64,000 nt of DNA from Viscum album (lineage: Eukaryota > Streptophyta > Magnoliopsida > Santalales > Viscaceae), in the NCBI GenBank assembly GCA_963277665.1, contig OY728121.1:955270097-955334096 (forward strand), read 5' to 3'. The notes beneath the pieces were generated by a model. The model ran no database searches. It saw only the letters and a list, made by a program, of their open reading frames with translations, and was not told the DNA's origin. The translations under genes and the position numbers were made by a program. Numbering within the stretch: the first letter of the stretch is position 1; each line of letters opens with the position of its first letter. This document shows positions 22,449 to 33,519 of this stretch, in pieces.

Positions 22449-23088
22449 TCCTGAATGGCACAAATGCATTATTTTTATTTTATTATATATAATCCCCCTT
22501 TTAAGTGTTGAAGGGGAACTCGTACATGACCTGTAGGCCCAAGGCACAAGGCCCGACTGACCCACAATACATGAACCAAAGGCCCAGAGGAATACCATGC
22601 CCATTACATGACCCGTAGGCCCAACCCACTAGAACTGCCCATCCCCAGCTTCTGCGTCATTGATCACCGATCTCCCCACCTTGCATTTATGATCAGCTAG
22701 CATTAATTTGTACAAAGTTGCACGATGCCTAGTCCCGATGGTGGCTGCCATACCCTCTCATCCTACCAATATTGTTAGCTCTTCTTCTAGTGGATGCTAC
22801 TCATGTTGCTCTGATCCTCTTCTGGGGCATGTTCTGTGTGAACTGGGCTACTCCATGGTCTTTGTGGCCCGAAGGCCTTTAACGAACTGAAGGCCCTAGA
22901 GACCCGTAGGCCCAAACCAGTGGCCAGAAGACCCAAATCGGGTGAATAGTTCCATCTGCTACAGTACTGAACAATAACTGCTACAGTACTACTACAGTAC
23001 CCCAGAAATTCACCTCCACCCGATTTTGAACCTGGGTCTCTTGGATTCCAAGCAGGAGCCCTTACCACTTGGGTATGGGCTCGTTGGC
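22449..23088 (-). mobile_element. tRNA-headed SINE, copy B (about 640 bp), - strand
   Basis: This insertion in Athila pol is flanked by ATGGACCCTATTT (22436-22448) and ATGGACCTTATTT (23089-23101), a 13-bp target duplication with one difference. On the - strand it starts with a tRNA-like head (23086-23016). The A box is TACCCAAGTGGT (complement of 23065-23076) and the B box is GGTTCAAAATC (complement of 23022-23032), 32 bp apart, as in a Pol III promoter. Then come a TACTGTAGCAG array (about 23003-22955) and a body rich in GGCCnnnGGCC. The 3' end has a CCCCTT..AAGGGG fold and a TATATAATAAAAT tail. The body and tail match copy A at 8266-8911. At about 640 bp it is long for a plant SINE. Confidence 0.78.
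23016..23086 (-). promoter_or_regulatory. tRNA-like head with Pol III A and B boxes
   Basis: This is the head of SINE copy B. The stretch around the A box and the GGTTCAAAATC B box are tRNA-like, but I could not fold a full cloverleaf with a clear anticodon arm, so it is not offered as a tRNA gene. Confidence 0.65.
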
Positions 23089-23101
23089 ATGGACCTTATT
23101 T

Positions 23102-24480
23102 AATATTCCTGGGATTAGACCACTTATTAGGACTCATAGGATCATTCTTGAATCTGATTCAAATCCATGTTTTTAACCTCAACGGTGACTCAATCCTAAT
23201 CTCATGAAAGTAGTGAGAAAAGAACTTCTGAAATTGTTAAAATATGGTATTATCTATCCCAAAGTTGAGAGTGAGTGGTTCATCCCAGTCCAAGTATTCC
23301 CAAATAAGTCCATAATCTGATTGATAACCAATAAGGATGGAGAGATTCTTCCAAATAGGGTGAGTAGTGGCTGGAGAGTCTGCATCGACTATAGGAATCT
23401 AAACTCATTTACCAAGAAGGACTATTTCCCCTTACCATTCATTGATGAAGTCCTTGAGAGAGTCTCAAGTCACACATTCTACTATTTTTTAGATGGGTAC
23501 TCGAGGTACAATCAAATTGAGGTCTCCCTATAGGATCAAGGTAAGACTACATTAAACTCTCCATTTGACATGTTTTCCTTAAAACACATGCCCTTTGTGT
23601 TATGCAATGACCCTAGAACCTTCCAGCGGTGCATGATGGGAATCTTATCAGACATGGTAGGGGATTTACTAGAGGTATTCATGGATGACTTCTCTATGTT
23701 TGGGGATACATTTGAGGGATGTATGAGGAATGTGTAGAGAGGTTTTTCAATATGCGAAGAAAAACATTTGGTCCTAAATTGGGAAAAATTCCATTTCATG
23801 GTTAAAGAGGGACAAGCCATTGGCCATACAGTATCAAGTAGGGTGATTGAAGTTGATAAAGTCAAGTTTGACATCATTCGTCTCCTTCCATCACCAAAAA
23901 CTATCAAGGAAGTGATGTATTTCTTAGAAAATGCTGATTTCTATTGAATATTTATTAGGAAATTTAGTTCAATCACTCATCCCCTTTGTGGTCTTCTAGT
24001 AAAGGATGATAAATTTGTTTGGATAGAAAGATATGAGGGTTCATTCTCAACCCACAAAACATCTCTCACGTCTCCTCCCATCATGAAATCCCCAAATTGG
24101 AACCTTCATTTTGAACTCTTGTGTGATGCCAATGACTTTTCTTTAGGATCTATGTTAGGAAAACATTGTGATAAAACTCCGTATGTAATTTATTATTCAA
24201 GAAAATCCTTAAATGATTCCAAAATAAACTACACCAACACTATGAAGGAGTTACTTGATATTGTGTTTGACTTAGAAAAGTTTAGGTCTTACCTATTAGG
24301 ATCCCCCATCACTGTGTTCACTGACCATTCTAATCTGAAATACCTCTTCAACAAACAAGATGCTAAGGCTGGACTAATTAGGTGGGTCCTTCTCTTAAAA
24401 TAATTTGACCTCATAATCAAGGGAAAAAAGGGTGTTGAAAATGTTCCAGCTGATAATCTCTCTAGGATAGAATTTAATGA
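23102..24480 (+). pseudogene. Athila reverse transcriptase and RNase H
   Basis: After the SINE the RT resumes (GIRPLIRTHRIILESDSNP). RT signatures in order are GWRVCIDYRNLN (about 23365), FPLPFIDEVLERV (about 23430), YYFLDGYSRYNQI (about 23480) and PRTFQRCMMGIL (about 23610), then an intact catalytic FMDDFSMFG at about 23675. RNase H spans 24090-24460, with LLCDAND, a MKELLD glutamate and FTDHSNLKYL all retained, and AGLIRWVLLL at the end. Stops at 23533, 23738, 23946 and 24401 interrupt it. Compared with the copia copies it has kept its catalytic residues well. Confidence 0.9.
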
Positions 24481-24489
24481 CAAATTATG

Positions 24490-25852
24490 TCACCTTTATG
24501 TGTCTGATTCATTCCCTGATGAACACCTATACTTTGTGAGTGACTGCCCTTGGTATGCCGACATAGCCAACTTCTTAGTTACAAGATTCATTCCAAAATT
24601 ATTAGGGACTCAAGATAGAAGGAAATTCCTTTATGATGTTAGGAAATATGTGTTTGATGATCCATAACTCTATATGTTCTTCCATGAACAAGTCATTAGG
24701 AGGTGTGTCCCAGAATATGAACAAGGGTCCATCCTTAAATTCTGTCATAGTGAGGTGCGTAGAGGTAACGTTTCCTCTTAGATAAATTCTTTTAAGGTTC
24801 TTCAGTGTGGTCTCTTCTATTCCACCCTCTCAAGGGACTCCTACACATTTTTTCAAATCTTTCCTAGGTGTCAACAATTAGGATCCATTAGAAAAAGGAA
24901 TCAAATTACCCTCACTCCTATTCTGGTCATCGAAATCTTTTATTGTCGGGGAATTGATTTCATGGGAAACTTAAAAAACTCTAGGGGATAACTCTATATC
25001 CTCTTAGATATAGATTATGTCTCAAAATGGGTTGAGGACATTCCCATTAATTCCAACAACCATCATATTTTGATCTGATTTCTAAAAGAGCACATATTTT
25101 TTAGATTTGGAATTCCTAGGGATATAATTAGTGACTGAGGATCCCATTTATGCAATCTCCCATTCTCTTCACTCATTCCTAAGTATGGGATTTCTCATAA
25201 ATTTTCCACTGGGTACCATCCTCAAACCAATGGTCAAGCTGAGTTGGTGAATAGGGCGATTAAGAAAATTCTTGAAAAAATTGTCAATCCCTCAAGGAAA
25301 GATTTGTCCGAGAAAATATTGAATTCCCTTTGGGTATATCATACAAAATTAAAAATCATCCTATGCATGTCACCATATAGGTTGGTTTATGGAAAATCAT
25401 GCCATTTACCTATTGAAATTGAGCATAAGGGGTTGTGGGCAATAAAAAAAATGAATTTCGACATTTCTTTGGTCGAAACGAAGAGAAAATTATATCTTAA
25501 TGAACTTGAGAAACTTAGGATGGAGGCTTATGAAAATTTAAGGATAAATAAATCTAGATTTAAAGCTTACAAATCTAGGAATCTTGAATTTAAATACTTT
25601 AAACCAAGAAAATTTGTGCTCTTATATAGTTCAAAACTTCATTTACACCTGGGAATGTTAAGGTCTAGATGGTCAGGTCCATTCATGGTTCATAATGTGT
25701 ACCCCCATGGGGGAGTAGAGATTCAGGATCCCACAAGTGGTCAAATTTTCAAGGTAAATGGTCATAGGTTAAAACCATTCATTGAATCATTCAATAAACA
25801 GGAAACAGAGGTTGAGTTAACTGATCCAACCTACGAACCAGGAAAAAATTGA
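24490..25852 (+). pseudogene. Athila integrase
   Basis: The N-terminal zinc region (about 24690-24890) keeps FCHSEVRRGN and FPRCQQLGSI: one His of the pair is Asn and one Cys is Phe. The catalytic core keeps the first Asp (GIDFMGNL, about 24955), the second (DIISD, about 25120, followed by a stop replacing Gly) and the Glu in NGQAELVNRAIKKIL (about 25230). The last open frame (25244-25852, 202 residues) holds the rest of the core and the C-terminal region. It has SPYRLVYGKSCHLPIEIEH, then LRSRWSGPFMV and VNGHRLKPF, typical of Athila/Ty3. This is the longest open frame in the window, and is transposon, not host. Confidence 0.9.
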
Positions 25853-27635
25853 TATATTTTGGATCCATGTCGTGCTAACAATGTTAAGGAAAAGTACTGC
25901 ATGGGAGGGAAACTATGATTTTAATGGTTCTATTCATTAGGAATCATCTTTATTTTTCAAATAGGATTAATGAATAATTTTGATATTTAAAAAAAATTAC
26001 TTAATAAATTTACTCTGAATATGATAGTACCTTAGACTATTGACATGTTCTTCAATTATGAGTATAGATGGGTATGAAAAGGGAGCGTCGTATTAATCCA
26101 TTCCATGTGGTGTGATCCTCGAGTAATACCTTAACCAAAAATTTAAAAATAAGGAAATGTATCATCAGTTTATTTTATTTTATTTTTATGTGTTTTTAGG
26201 TTAAAATAAAAATAATAAAAATAAAAATAATTAAAAAATAAATTAAAAGGACACATCATAGGTCATGGAGAAAACCCTTTCACAACCGGCGAAGCTATGG
26301 GGACTCAAACCCGGAACCAAAGGGAGATAGGGGTATGTGATTTCCACTCACCTAAGGATTATAATTCTTCCTTATTTAATAATATTTGTATATATACATA
26401 TATTTTACTTTTTTATTATTATATAAATAAATAAATAAATATATATTGTTTCGTTTTGTTTATTTGTTTGTTTTTCCTTGTTCCACTATGGAACTCTGCG
26501 AGTGACATGGATGTCGAAGGATTATATTGGAGCATCACGAAAATCAACTTCAACCACCAGGTTACTTCATTCCATGATTCTCATTTTCAATATCCTCTTC
26601 GAACTCCTCTCCTTTACCACCTTTTTTGTTTTATTTTCTTTAAACACTGGGGACATTGTCATTTTAGGTTGGGGGAGATAAAATAAAAAAAATTGCTTTT
26701 GTGTACATAAAAAATGAATGGAAGGAAAACTTTATTTAACTTTGAACATGATAATACACATTGAAAACTTTGAAACTTAATATCAAATAATTTAGCATGC
26801 CCTGATTCTAATTTTAATCCATGTATAATTTCATGATCATATATTTAGGAAAGTGTGGCTGTCTAATGTGATATTTTATCATTTATATTTTCATAAAAAT
26901 AAAAAAAAATCACATTGCATGTCCTTTGGATAGTTGGGTATTAGTTTGAGTTCATGGGGAACCCCAAACAAATAACACAGGTTTTGTGATTATTTTAGTT
27001 TTAATATGAGTATTCAAAAAAAAACAATAAAAAAACAATAAATTTGCGTGTAGAGCAATGAAATGAACAAATGCATGGATTTTGGCACTTGGGGATCATG
27101 ACTCCATAGTTTTTTGGCCCAGAGTTAGTAATTTTATCTCTATTTGTGGTAATTTTACTTTTTTTGATTTAGTTAACTTGGGATAATGCTCGAGTATGTG
27201 GGCTTCACTTGGTTCCCTAAGGTCTTTGAGCCTAGGAGTCATCAGAAAAGTCTTGCTACATGGGTTGACCCAATTGAGTGCAATTTCAATTACCATGGAA
27301 AATTTCAAAAAAAACTCATCTTAATGTTGAAATGTGATTCCACTTAGTGCTTTCATCATTTCCCCCTTTAATAAATATGAACCCCCATGTCTATTATGAT
27401 ACACAAAACATCATCATAATTAATATTGTATGAAATATGATGATGAATTTAAAAAAAGGAATGAGCTTGGGATTAGGATATTCATATGAAACTATCTTGT
27501 ATTAAAATATTTTTATGGGTGTCATAGTCGTTTGATATAAGGGTTTTTGGTGATCATTGTGTATTATAATATTTTTAGAACAGGGAATTCGAATTTCATT
27601 TTTTGAGATATAGTTTGCTCAGGACTAGAAAAACT
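25853..27635 (+). other. Athila 3' spacer, no gene recognised
   Basis: This AT-rich stretch lies between integrase and the polypurine tract. CACTGGGGACATTGTCATTT followed by GGTTGGGGGAG near 26645-26676 resembles the AACANTGGGGACAATGT-type block seen after pol in Athila elements. No env-like frame was found; frames at 26456-26686 overlap and look random. A tRNA-like stretch lies at 26250-26365. Confidence 0.55.
26250..26365 (-). mobile_element. Possible second tRNA-derived SINE fragment
   Basis: On the - strand TTAGGTGAGTGGAAATCAC is followed by CCGGGTTTGAGTCCCC, which resembles the A-box and B-box surroundings of a tRNA-derived SINE. After this come a unique stretch and a long T-rich tail (26170-26245 complement). 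I found no clear target duplication, so a chance tRNA-like stretch remains possible. Confidence 0.35.
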
Positions 27636-27653
27636 CAAGTTGGGGGGGGGGTG
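27636..27653 (+). other. Athila polypurine tract
   Basis: AAGTTGGGGGGGGGGTG lies directly before the 3' LTR start. The run of ten G is characteristic of the plus-strand primer. Confidence 0.8.
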
Positions 27654-29385
27654 TGATTAGACACTGAAAGAGGCTAATATTCATTGTTTATATTATAATA
27701 TTCATGTTATTTATTAATCATAAACACCATTTTTAGTTCATTTTACACTTTGAACATTATTTCATAATATAATTGTAATTCCTTATTAAAATGCACTATT
27801 ACATGGTACATTTCTGAACACCATATAAAACACCCAATGATCTTGATTTTATTTTCATATTTAATTTCCATGTTCCTCGTTACATTGGGAATAATTAGTA
27901 CTTGTTTAGTACTTGAGGATTCACACTGGAAGACCACCAAAATGGGATTTCATGGAAACACATTATGGGAAAATTAAACTGGAAATAAGCCCAATAAAGA
28001 GACTTTAGCGGCCAATATCCAAGTCCAATGATTCTCAAAATTTAACTTAAGATATAGAAAATCATGGGTAAAATTTTATCCAAAATTTAAAAGATCTAAT
28101 TCTAATGTTTTAATGGATTTCCAGGTGGCCCAAGTTGGAGATAAAATTCTGGGCCAGATTCTGTGGCCTAGAAAAACAACCTACCAATACAATCGTATAT
28201 CACAAAACATAAACTATTTTGGTCTTAAATTTTACTTAATGTTAGGATAAATTTTTATATTCATTTTCTTCTTCTATGGACCACTCAAATTCGGATATCT
28301 ATAAGTTCATTTCGGTGCTTCTGTTCGGTGGATGCAAGCTGGATTCCACTTTGGGTCAAGGATGAAGAAGTCCACTCTCCCTTACATTCCACCACCCTAG
28401 GCCTACCATACTCAAGTGGGATGCTTTGTACTATACGGAGTTAGACCCATGCCTCTTGAAATTCCTATTTAAGGAAGTGTTGGTGAAGTCGTTGATGAGG
28501 TTAGATATTTATTTTCATTGTAATGTTATTATGCTGATTTGCCTTTGTAGCATTCTTCTTTCTCATGTAAGTTGTTCGAATCACCTTAGTTTTTAATAAA
28601 ATTTCTTCTTATTCTCTTATTATATTATTCTTCATATCACTTTTATATCATTTCCTCAAGGTGTGAACTCATTCACACCAAACCTAGTGATATTCTTCAC
28701 ACAAAGGTGGAGTGATCGTTATTTCATTGTTTTTTCACTTCTTCAATTCCACCCTTATGAGTCTACTTTCTGCTTCCGTTGAGAACATGTCATTAATAGA
28801 GGGCTAAATATTTTATGGGTTTATCCAAGGGAGTATCAAGGGGATAAATTGGATGTTATTTATCACACTCTAAATTTTTATTAATTTATTTTATTTGAGT
28901 TTTATTTATTCAATGTTTTTCTCTCTTCCTCTTCCTTATTAAATTTATTTTCCCCACTTTTATGTGATAAGAAGGTCCTTTACCTTGGAGTGATTGTGGA
29001 AATTATCCTACAAGTTTATAGGTGATTAGAATGTGTTTGTGAAGGTGTTTAACCTGTAAGTTATGAGGTTATTTTGAATTAATTGAATGAATCCTTCTCA
29101 AGTTAATGAAATTGAAATCGTTAAAAAAAAATAATTCATCCAATCCACCCCAAGAAATAACCTAGGATCAACTCAATTTCCCCTAATTTGAATTCACATA
29201 GATCTCTTAGTGCTCTTTTAAAACCATCTAAAATCAACCCAAGTTGGCCACTTCACAGACAAAAATAATCCATAGAATGTTTATGTCTGTAGGTTACTTC
29301 TTAAGTCTATGAGGATTCGATAACCCAAGCTAAACTAGAAGCGATGGATTAACCCTAAAATCTTGGGTAAATTTGGGTGAGACCA
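27654..29385 (+). repeat. Athila 3' LTR (uninterrupted)
   Basis: It is 1,732 bp, matching 9756-10202 and 18123-19378 in order. It ends GAGACCA before the TTGAG target duplication (29386-29390). Frames in it on the - strand (27743-27940) are chance. Confidence 0.9.
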
Positions 29386-29390
29386 TTGAG

Positions 29391-29645
29391 CCTCCTCCCA
29401 TGACATCCTAAAACTCACAAGGAAGACCCCCACCATGCTTTGGATTATTTTGAAAAATGGGGGAAATATTAACAACTTTTTACTTTTTAAGAAGTTTTTA
29501 CTTGTCCTTCTTTAATGAATCTAAACTGTGGTTATCATAAAATGGGGGAGATAAAAGATAAAAGTGAGGGGGAGTTTATCTTCACATGGTAAAAAAATAT
29601 TCTTGTTATTTAGGGACATAATTCATTCAAAACATTACTTTATAA
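29391..29645 (+). other. Copia copy 2, 3' untranslated part after Athila
   Basis: CCTCCTCCCATGACATCC continues the copia sequence interrupted at 9750 and matches 1212-1490 of copy 1. Compared with copy 1, about 270 bp (1493-1761) are missing at 29645. The missing part includes the polypurine tract and the first 110 bp of the LTR. Confidence 0.8.
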
Positions 29646-31569
29646 ATATAGAGGTTTCTAGATCCAAACACAAAGGGAGAGAAAATTTTTATCTTTAAGA
29701 ATGTTCTTTTTTAGACACTAGTTTTTGTACTCAGGTTTTCAAGATAAGAAGCACCAGATGAAGAGTATCATACCAAGCAGTACCAGATGTAGAGGTGGTC
29801 AGAAAGATGGAGTTTTTATCAGAATCACCATCAGTCTCAGGTATAACAGTATGAAGTTAAAGATCCATCAGACTCGGAGTTTTTTAGAAAGATAGAATTT
29901 TCTATGAAAAGAAGTGGTATTGTTGCTGAAGAGTTTTTAATGAAGATTGTGAAGTCATGAGTTAGAAAGGTTTCATATTTTCTAAAATAAAGTCATATGA
30001 TGCTTTTATGATCATGGAGTTCTCAAAAATCATAAAAACTATCATGATAAAATATTTTGAAGAAATGGAGGAATCGTAATGAATGTATCAGTTCTAAAAA
30101 CCCAAAAACAGATTGGATCCAGAAGTACATGACTCAAAATTTGTCAAAAGTCAGAATGTGGAAAGCTATTGAATTTGAAGAATTTCAAAGTTGCAAAGTA
30201 GATAATTCCATCATAATGATAATTCCATTGTAATTAGAATCCCCTCATTATGTGGATTCCATCAGACTAACTCTAAGAAGGAAAGATGATCAGACTAAAT
30301 CTGAGGAGGAAGGTCGTTTAGACTAACTCTAAGAAGGAAATTCAGTTCATTGTAATGAGCTGAGGAAGTTCATAGTAATGAGCAGAGGAAGTTATTGATA
30401 ATGGGATGGGTAATTTTAACAAAATTAGAAGTGATATGAAGATATTTAGATCTTAATGAGATAAAGATCATAATGAGATGATAAAGAAAGAAATATTGTA
30501 TTGATCATAGGAAGTTGAAGTTGAGGATTGCATCATTTTGAAATTGAGGAAGATCCATAATTTTGAAGAAGATAAAGATACATTGTATTGAAGCAGAGAG
30601 ATTTACATCAGACTTAATAAAGGTTAAAAATTCTGAAAAGGATTATTACAGATAAGACTTAGGAAGATATCATAATATTTATGAAGTGTTGAAGAGGTAA
30701 AACTTAAAATTCATTTTTTCGTAAATCTTGGATAAATACGAGAAGGTTTGAATTAGTCAAAGTTAATGTCTAAATTCAAATTTTTTTCAGACTTTTGAAA
30801 TTTGAGGTAGAGGGGAAATTTTTCATGTTTCCACCCCTTTATTTTCTAAGTCACTTATTAATATTTTCTCTGTAATCCGTTCATGGTAACTTTTCATGTA
30901 AGCAGAAAAGTAAGAGTGATGAAGAATTAAAAGTGAAAGTTTCTATAGGATAGAGATCATTTTTAGAATATTGGACTTCTATTATTTTATCAATCATATT
31001 AAGAAGATCATATTTATTTGATTGGATTGAATAAGATCAGATTGAGTTTCTGAGAAGAGTTTGAGAAGTACAAATTTAGTAAGGGAGAATCATATTGAGT
31101 TCAACATATTGAGAGAATCAGACTCAGCCAAATCAGACTGAGGATTTAGCCTTAGGAAATTTTGGGGATCTAATTGAAAAAATCATTATTCTTTTGTTTT
31201 GGATTAATTGTTTTGTAAGAAAAATTTTAAACTGAAATGAGTTAGTATAATATTTATTATTGGGATATAGAAGGTGTATAATGGGAGTTTGAATAAGTTT
31301 TATTCAATTCGTCATAGTATCGAATTTCTGTAGGCCTACAAAAGTGGCTATGTAAATGATGTAGGTTCTCACATTGAGTCTGAGACTTATAAATATTGTG
31401 TGATTTACTTAATTTACTACTTATTTATGAATTATTATTTACTAAATCTTGAAAAGGAAATAAATCTTAATAGGTTTCAGGGGTTAAGTTTCTAAAAGTT
31501 TTAAAACTCATAAGAAGTTAACAACTGATTCAACCCCCCTTCTCAATTGTTATTCGATCCTTTGGAACA
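29646..31569 (+). repeat. Copia 3' LTR (5' end deleted)
   Basis: AATATAGAGGTTTCTAGATCC onward matches 1762-3975 without the LINE insertion. It ends TTTGGAACA at 31569. The 17-bp tandem recurs at 30202-30270. The bases after 31569 belong to another element. Confidence 0.85.
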
Positions 31570-31908
31570 TAAAAACCAAGCAATTAAATATTCATGGCAT
31601 GTCATATAAATAACATATATGTCCCTATAATGATACATGAGGAAATTATTCCTTTCCATACTGGATAAGGGTAAAAATACATAAGATATAGCATCATAAA
31701 TCATGTGTGTTACCCAATGGTGAAAGTAGTACATCTATAATGAGAATAATCCATAAAAAAATCACATCCATGGTAAGATCTATTTTTCCCCAAACATGGG
31801 TTAGATACTCCCAGGAAAAAATTATTACCAATTTCTAACATATACCAATCTCCTATTTACCAACCCAAAATAGTACGACATAGGTAAATAAACCCTTTGA
31901 TACCACTT
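31570..31908 (-). mobile_element. Leader of a diverged Ty3 element, cut by copia
   Basis: On the - strand, this is the part just downstream of a primer site, TGGTATCAAAGGG (31893-31905). It shares short blocks with the leader of gag-only element 1 (15210-15330), so the two are relatives. It is cut at 31569 by the copia LTR; the rest of this element should lie left of the window if the copia array is inserted in it. Confidence 0.65.
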
Positions 31909-32376
31909 TGTGAAGTCTCAGGCCTAGTTCAATCATAAGTTACCGAACCTTAGGGAAACATGGCCTCAAGCACTCCTCCCCATATGCCTAAGACTTACAA
32001 GTAGAAGTGAGGGTATATGGTGGTATGGTGGGGAGACTATACCCTCTTTATTAGATTACAACATAATAGTAAATAATAATAAATAAGAATCATAATATGA
32101 TGTAAAGGAAATGGAAATAAAAAATCCAAATTACAATAAAAAGACATAAATAACAATAGGATCATATAGATGATGTCATGGAAGGAAAAACATGAAAAAA
32201 GTAGGCATGGTAATAGGAATATAATATAGTACCAGTGTATAAAAATAGAAAAAATACCAAAATAACTATCTACATGGTCATCCTGAGAATGAGTTCAGTC
32301 ATATTCTCCCATACCAAAAAGAAATCAAGCTTCTATAGTTGGGTGCTTACCTTTATTGTTACCTACATCCAAGTAG
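31909..32376 (-). repeat. LTR of diverged Ty3 element, part 1
   Basis: TGTGAAGTCTCAGG and a GGGGAGACTATACCCTCTT segment match the + strand start of the element 1 LTR (15574 onward). The LTR is broken after AGTAG (32372-32376) by a nested element and continues at 40794. Confidence 0.75.
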
Positions 32377-32838
32377 TTTCATGACCTGAATCAACAGGAA
32401 TTGTTCCATGACTCCCTAATACCACCTCCAATAGGCCAGGAGATGGAGACTAGCACTAAGTAGGCTATCACACACATGGGAGGCCTTAGCCTCAGGTACC
32501 TGTACACATGCACCCACATACACCTCCATGAAATAATGCAAAGATATAAAAACTGAAAAGAAGTGAATTCATACATCTATCCCAAACCAGAGTACAAAAT
32601 AAGTTAGAAAAGGGAAAATATAGGGCCCACAAAAAACATTGAAAAAGTGTCCAACCTACTCAGATGGAGGGGATCACTGTCACATGAACCCTTCAGAAAG
32701 CTCCTCAGCCTAACTCTAGTAAACACCCCGATCATTAAAGCTCATTAAGATCCGCCTTCTCTAGGTCCTCATGGGACTCTGTCGAAAGGTCTGTGGTCTG
32801 AACAAGACACAATAAATGTAGGGGAAAACCCTATGCAT

Positions 32839-32870
32839 GGGTGAGTATAAAGATACTCAGTAGGTTACCC
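32839..32870 (-). promoter_or_regulatory. Conserved LTR hairpin block
   Basis: GAGTATAAAGATACTC forms a perfect 6-bp stem with a 4-nt loop, within GGGTGAGTAT..TCAGTAGGTTACC. The same block is at 38196-38226 (-), 49636-49671 (+) and, diverged, 60545-60570 (+). It sits about 460 bp from the LTR end here. A role near the transcript end is inferred from position only. Confidence 0.6.
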
Positions 32871-33372
32871 AAAAACCCCAATATAAAAAGAGAAACTGAA
32901 AAGAAATAGTCCTCCCATCCTAGCCAGAGGGTACCCAAATGGGAGAGAAACTAAATATTAAGACCATACTTAGCTAAACATGACTATTCAGCTCATACCA
33001 CATGGTGTGTCATCAAATATGTGAAAACACCACAAGGGAAACCCAGAAATCACCCAAAAATACACATCTTATGCACCAAGCCTCATGATGTTCTGACCTC
33101 ATCACCAATGACAAGTTCTTAACCAAGGATCTAAAAACTAACCAATAGAAGCGCAATCCTCGATCCGAGTCATCCTAGATGACTTTTCCTAGAGACACCC
33201 CATCTCGTATATCCCAACCAACCCCGATGGAAAAACTGAGAGATACCACTCAAATCAGTAATGTAAATCCGATGGCACAACACTGCCATCGTGAGGGCAT
33301 ACATCCAAGAGAAAAATTTCATCGGATATCACCACTAAGCATGACATGCTGAAAAATCAATGGATATAATCC

Positions 33373-33519
33373 CTTAGAAAGGGGATCCCTCCCAGGATCC
33401 ACTGGGGGGTACCATGAACCCAGACTAAAAAACTCCACAATATCACTTAGAAAGGGGATCCCTCCTAGGATCTATTGAGGGACACCACGGAACCAATCTG
33501 ACACCTTGGAGATTATATC
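33373..33519 (-). repeat. 73-bp tandem duplication in element 2 LTR
   Basis: CTTAGAAAGGGGATCCCT occurs at 33373 and 33446. The other LTR has CTCAGAAAGGGGATAC at 38720 and 38793. The period is 73 bp in both LTRs, so the duplication was present before insertion. Confidence 0.85.

Larger units (their letters stand above)
9756..29385 (+). mobile_element. Athila-like Ty3/gypsy element (nested, 19.6 kb span)
   Basis: This element has two LTRs (9756-10202 plus 18123-19378, and 27654-29385), a tRNA-Asp-type primer site, gag, protease, RT, RNase H and integrase in gypsy order, and a polypurine tract. It is flanked by TTTAG (9751-9755) and TTGAG (29386-29390), a 5-bp target duplication with one difference. 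Copia sequence continues on both sides. Its span is inflated by the gag-only element in its 5' LTR (7.9 kb) and the SINE in pol (0.64 kb), leaving about 11 kb of its own sequence. Gag and integrase similarity to the Athila clade is strong by motif. No env-like frame is visible after integrase. Confidence 0.9.

Noticed and set aside
23016..23086. A functional tRNA gene
   Set aside because: A and B boxes are present but no clear cloverleaf or anticodon arm, and it is joined to a retroposon body with a target duplication.
25244..25852. Longest open frame (202 residues) as a host gene
   Set aside because: It is collinear with upstream integrase and carries Ty3/Athila integrase C-terminal motifs.
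25853..27635. An env-like gene in the Athila 3' region
   Set aside because: No long frame, signal peptide or membrane segment could be followed; the frames are short and overlap at random.
3976..29385. An endogenous plant pararetrovirus
   Set aside because: LTRs, integrase, primer sites and target duplications are present, and no movement-protein motif was seen; these are LTR retrotransposons.
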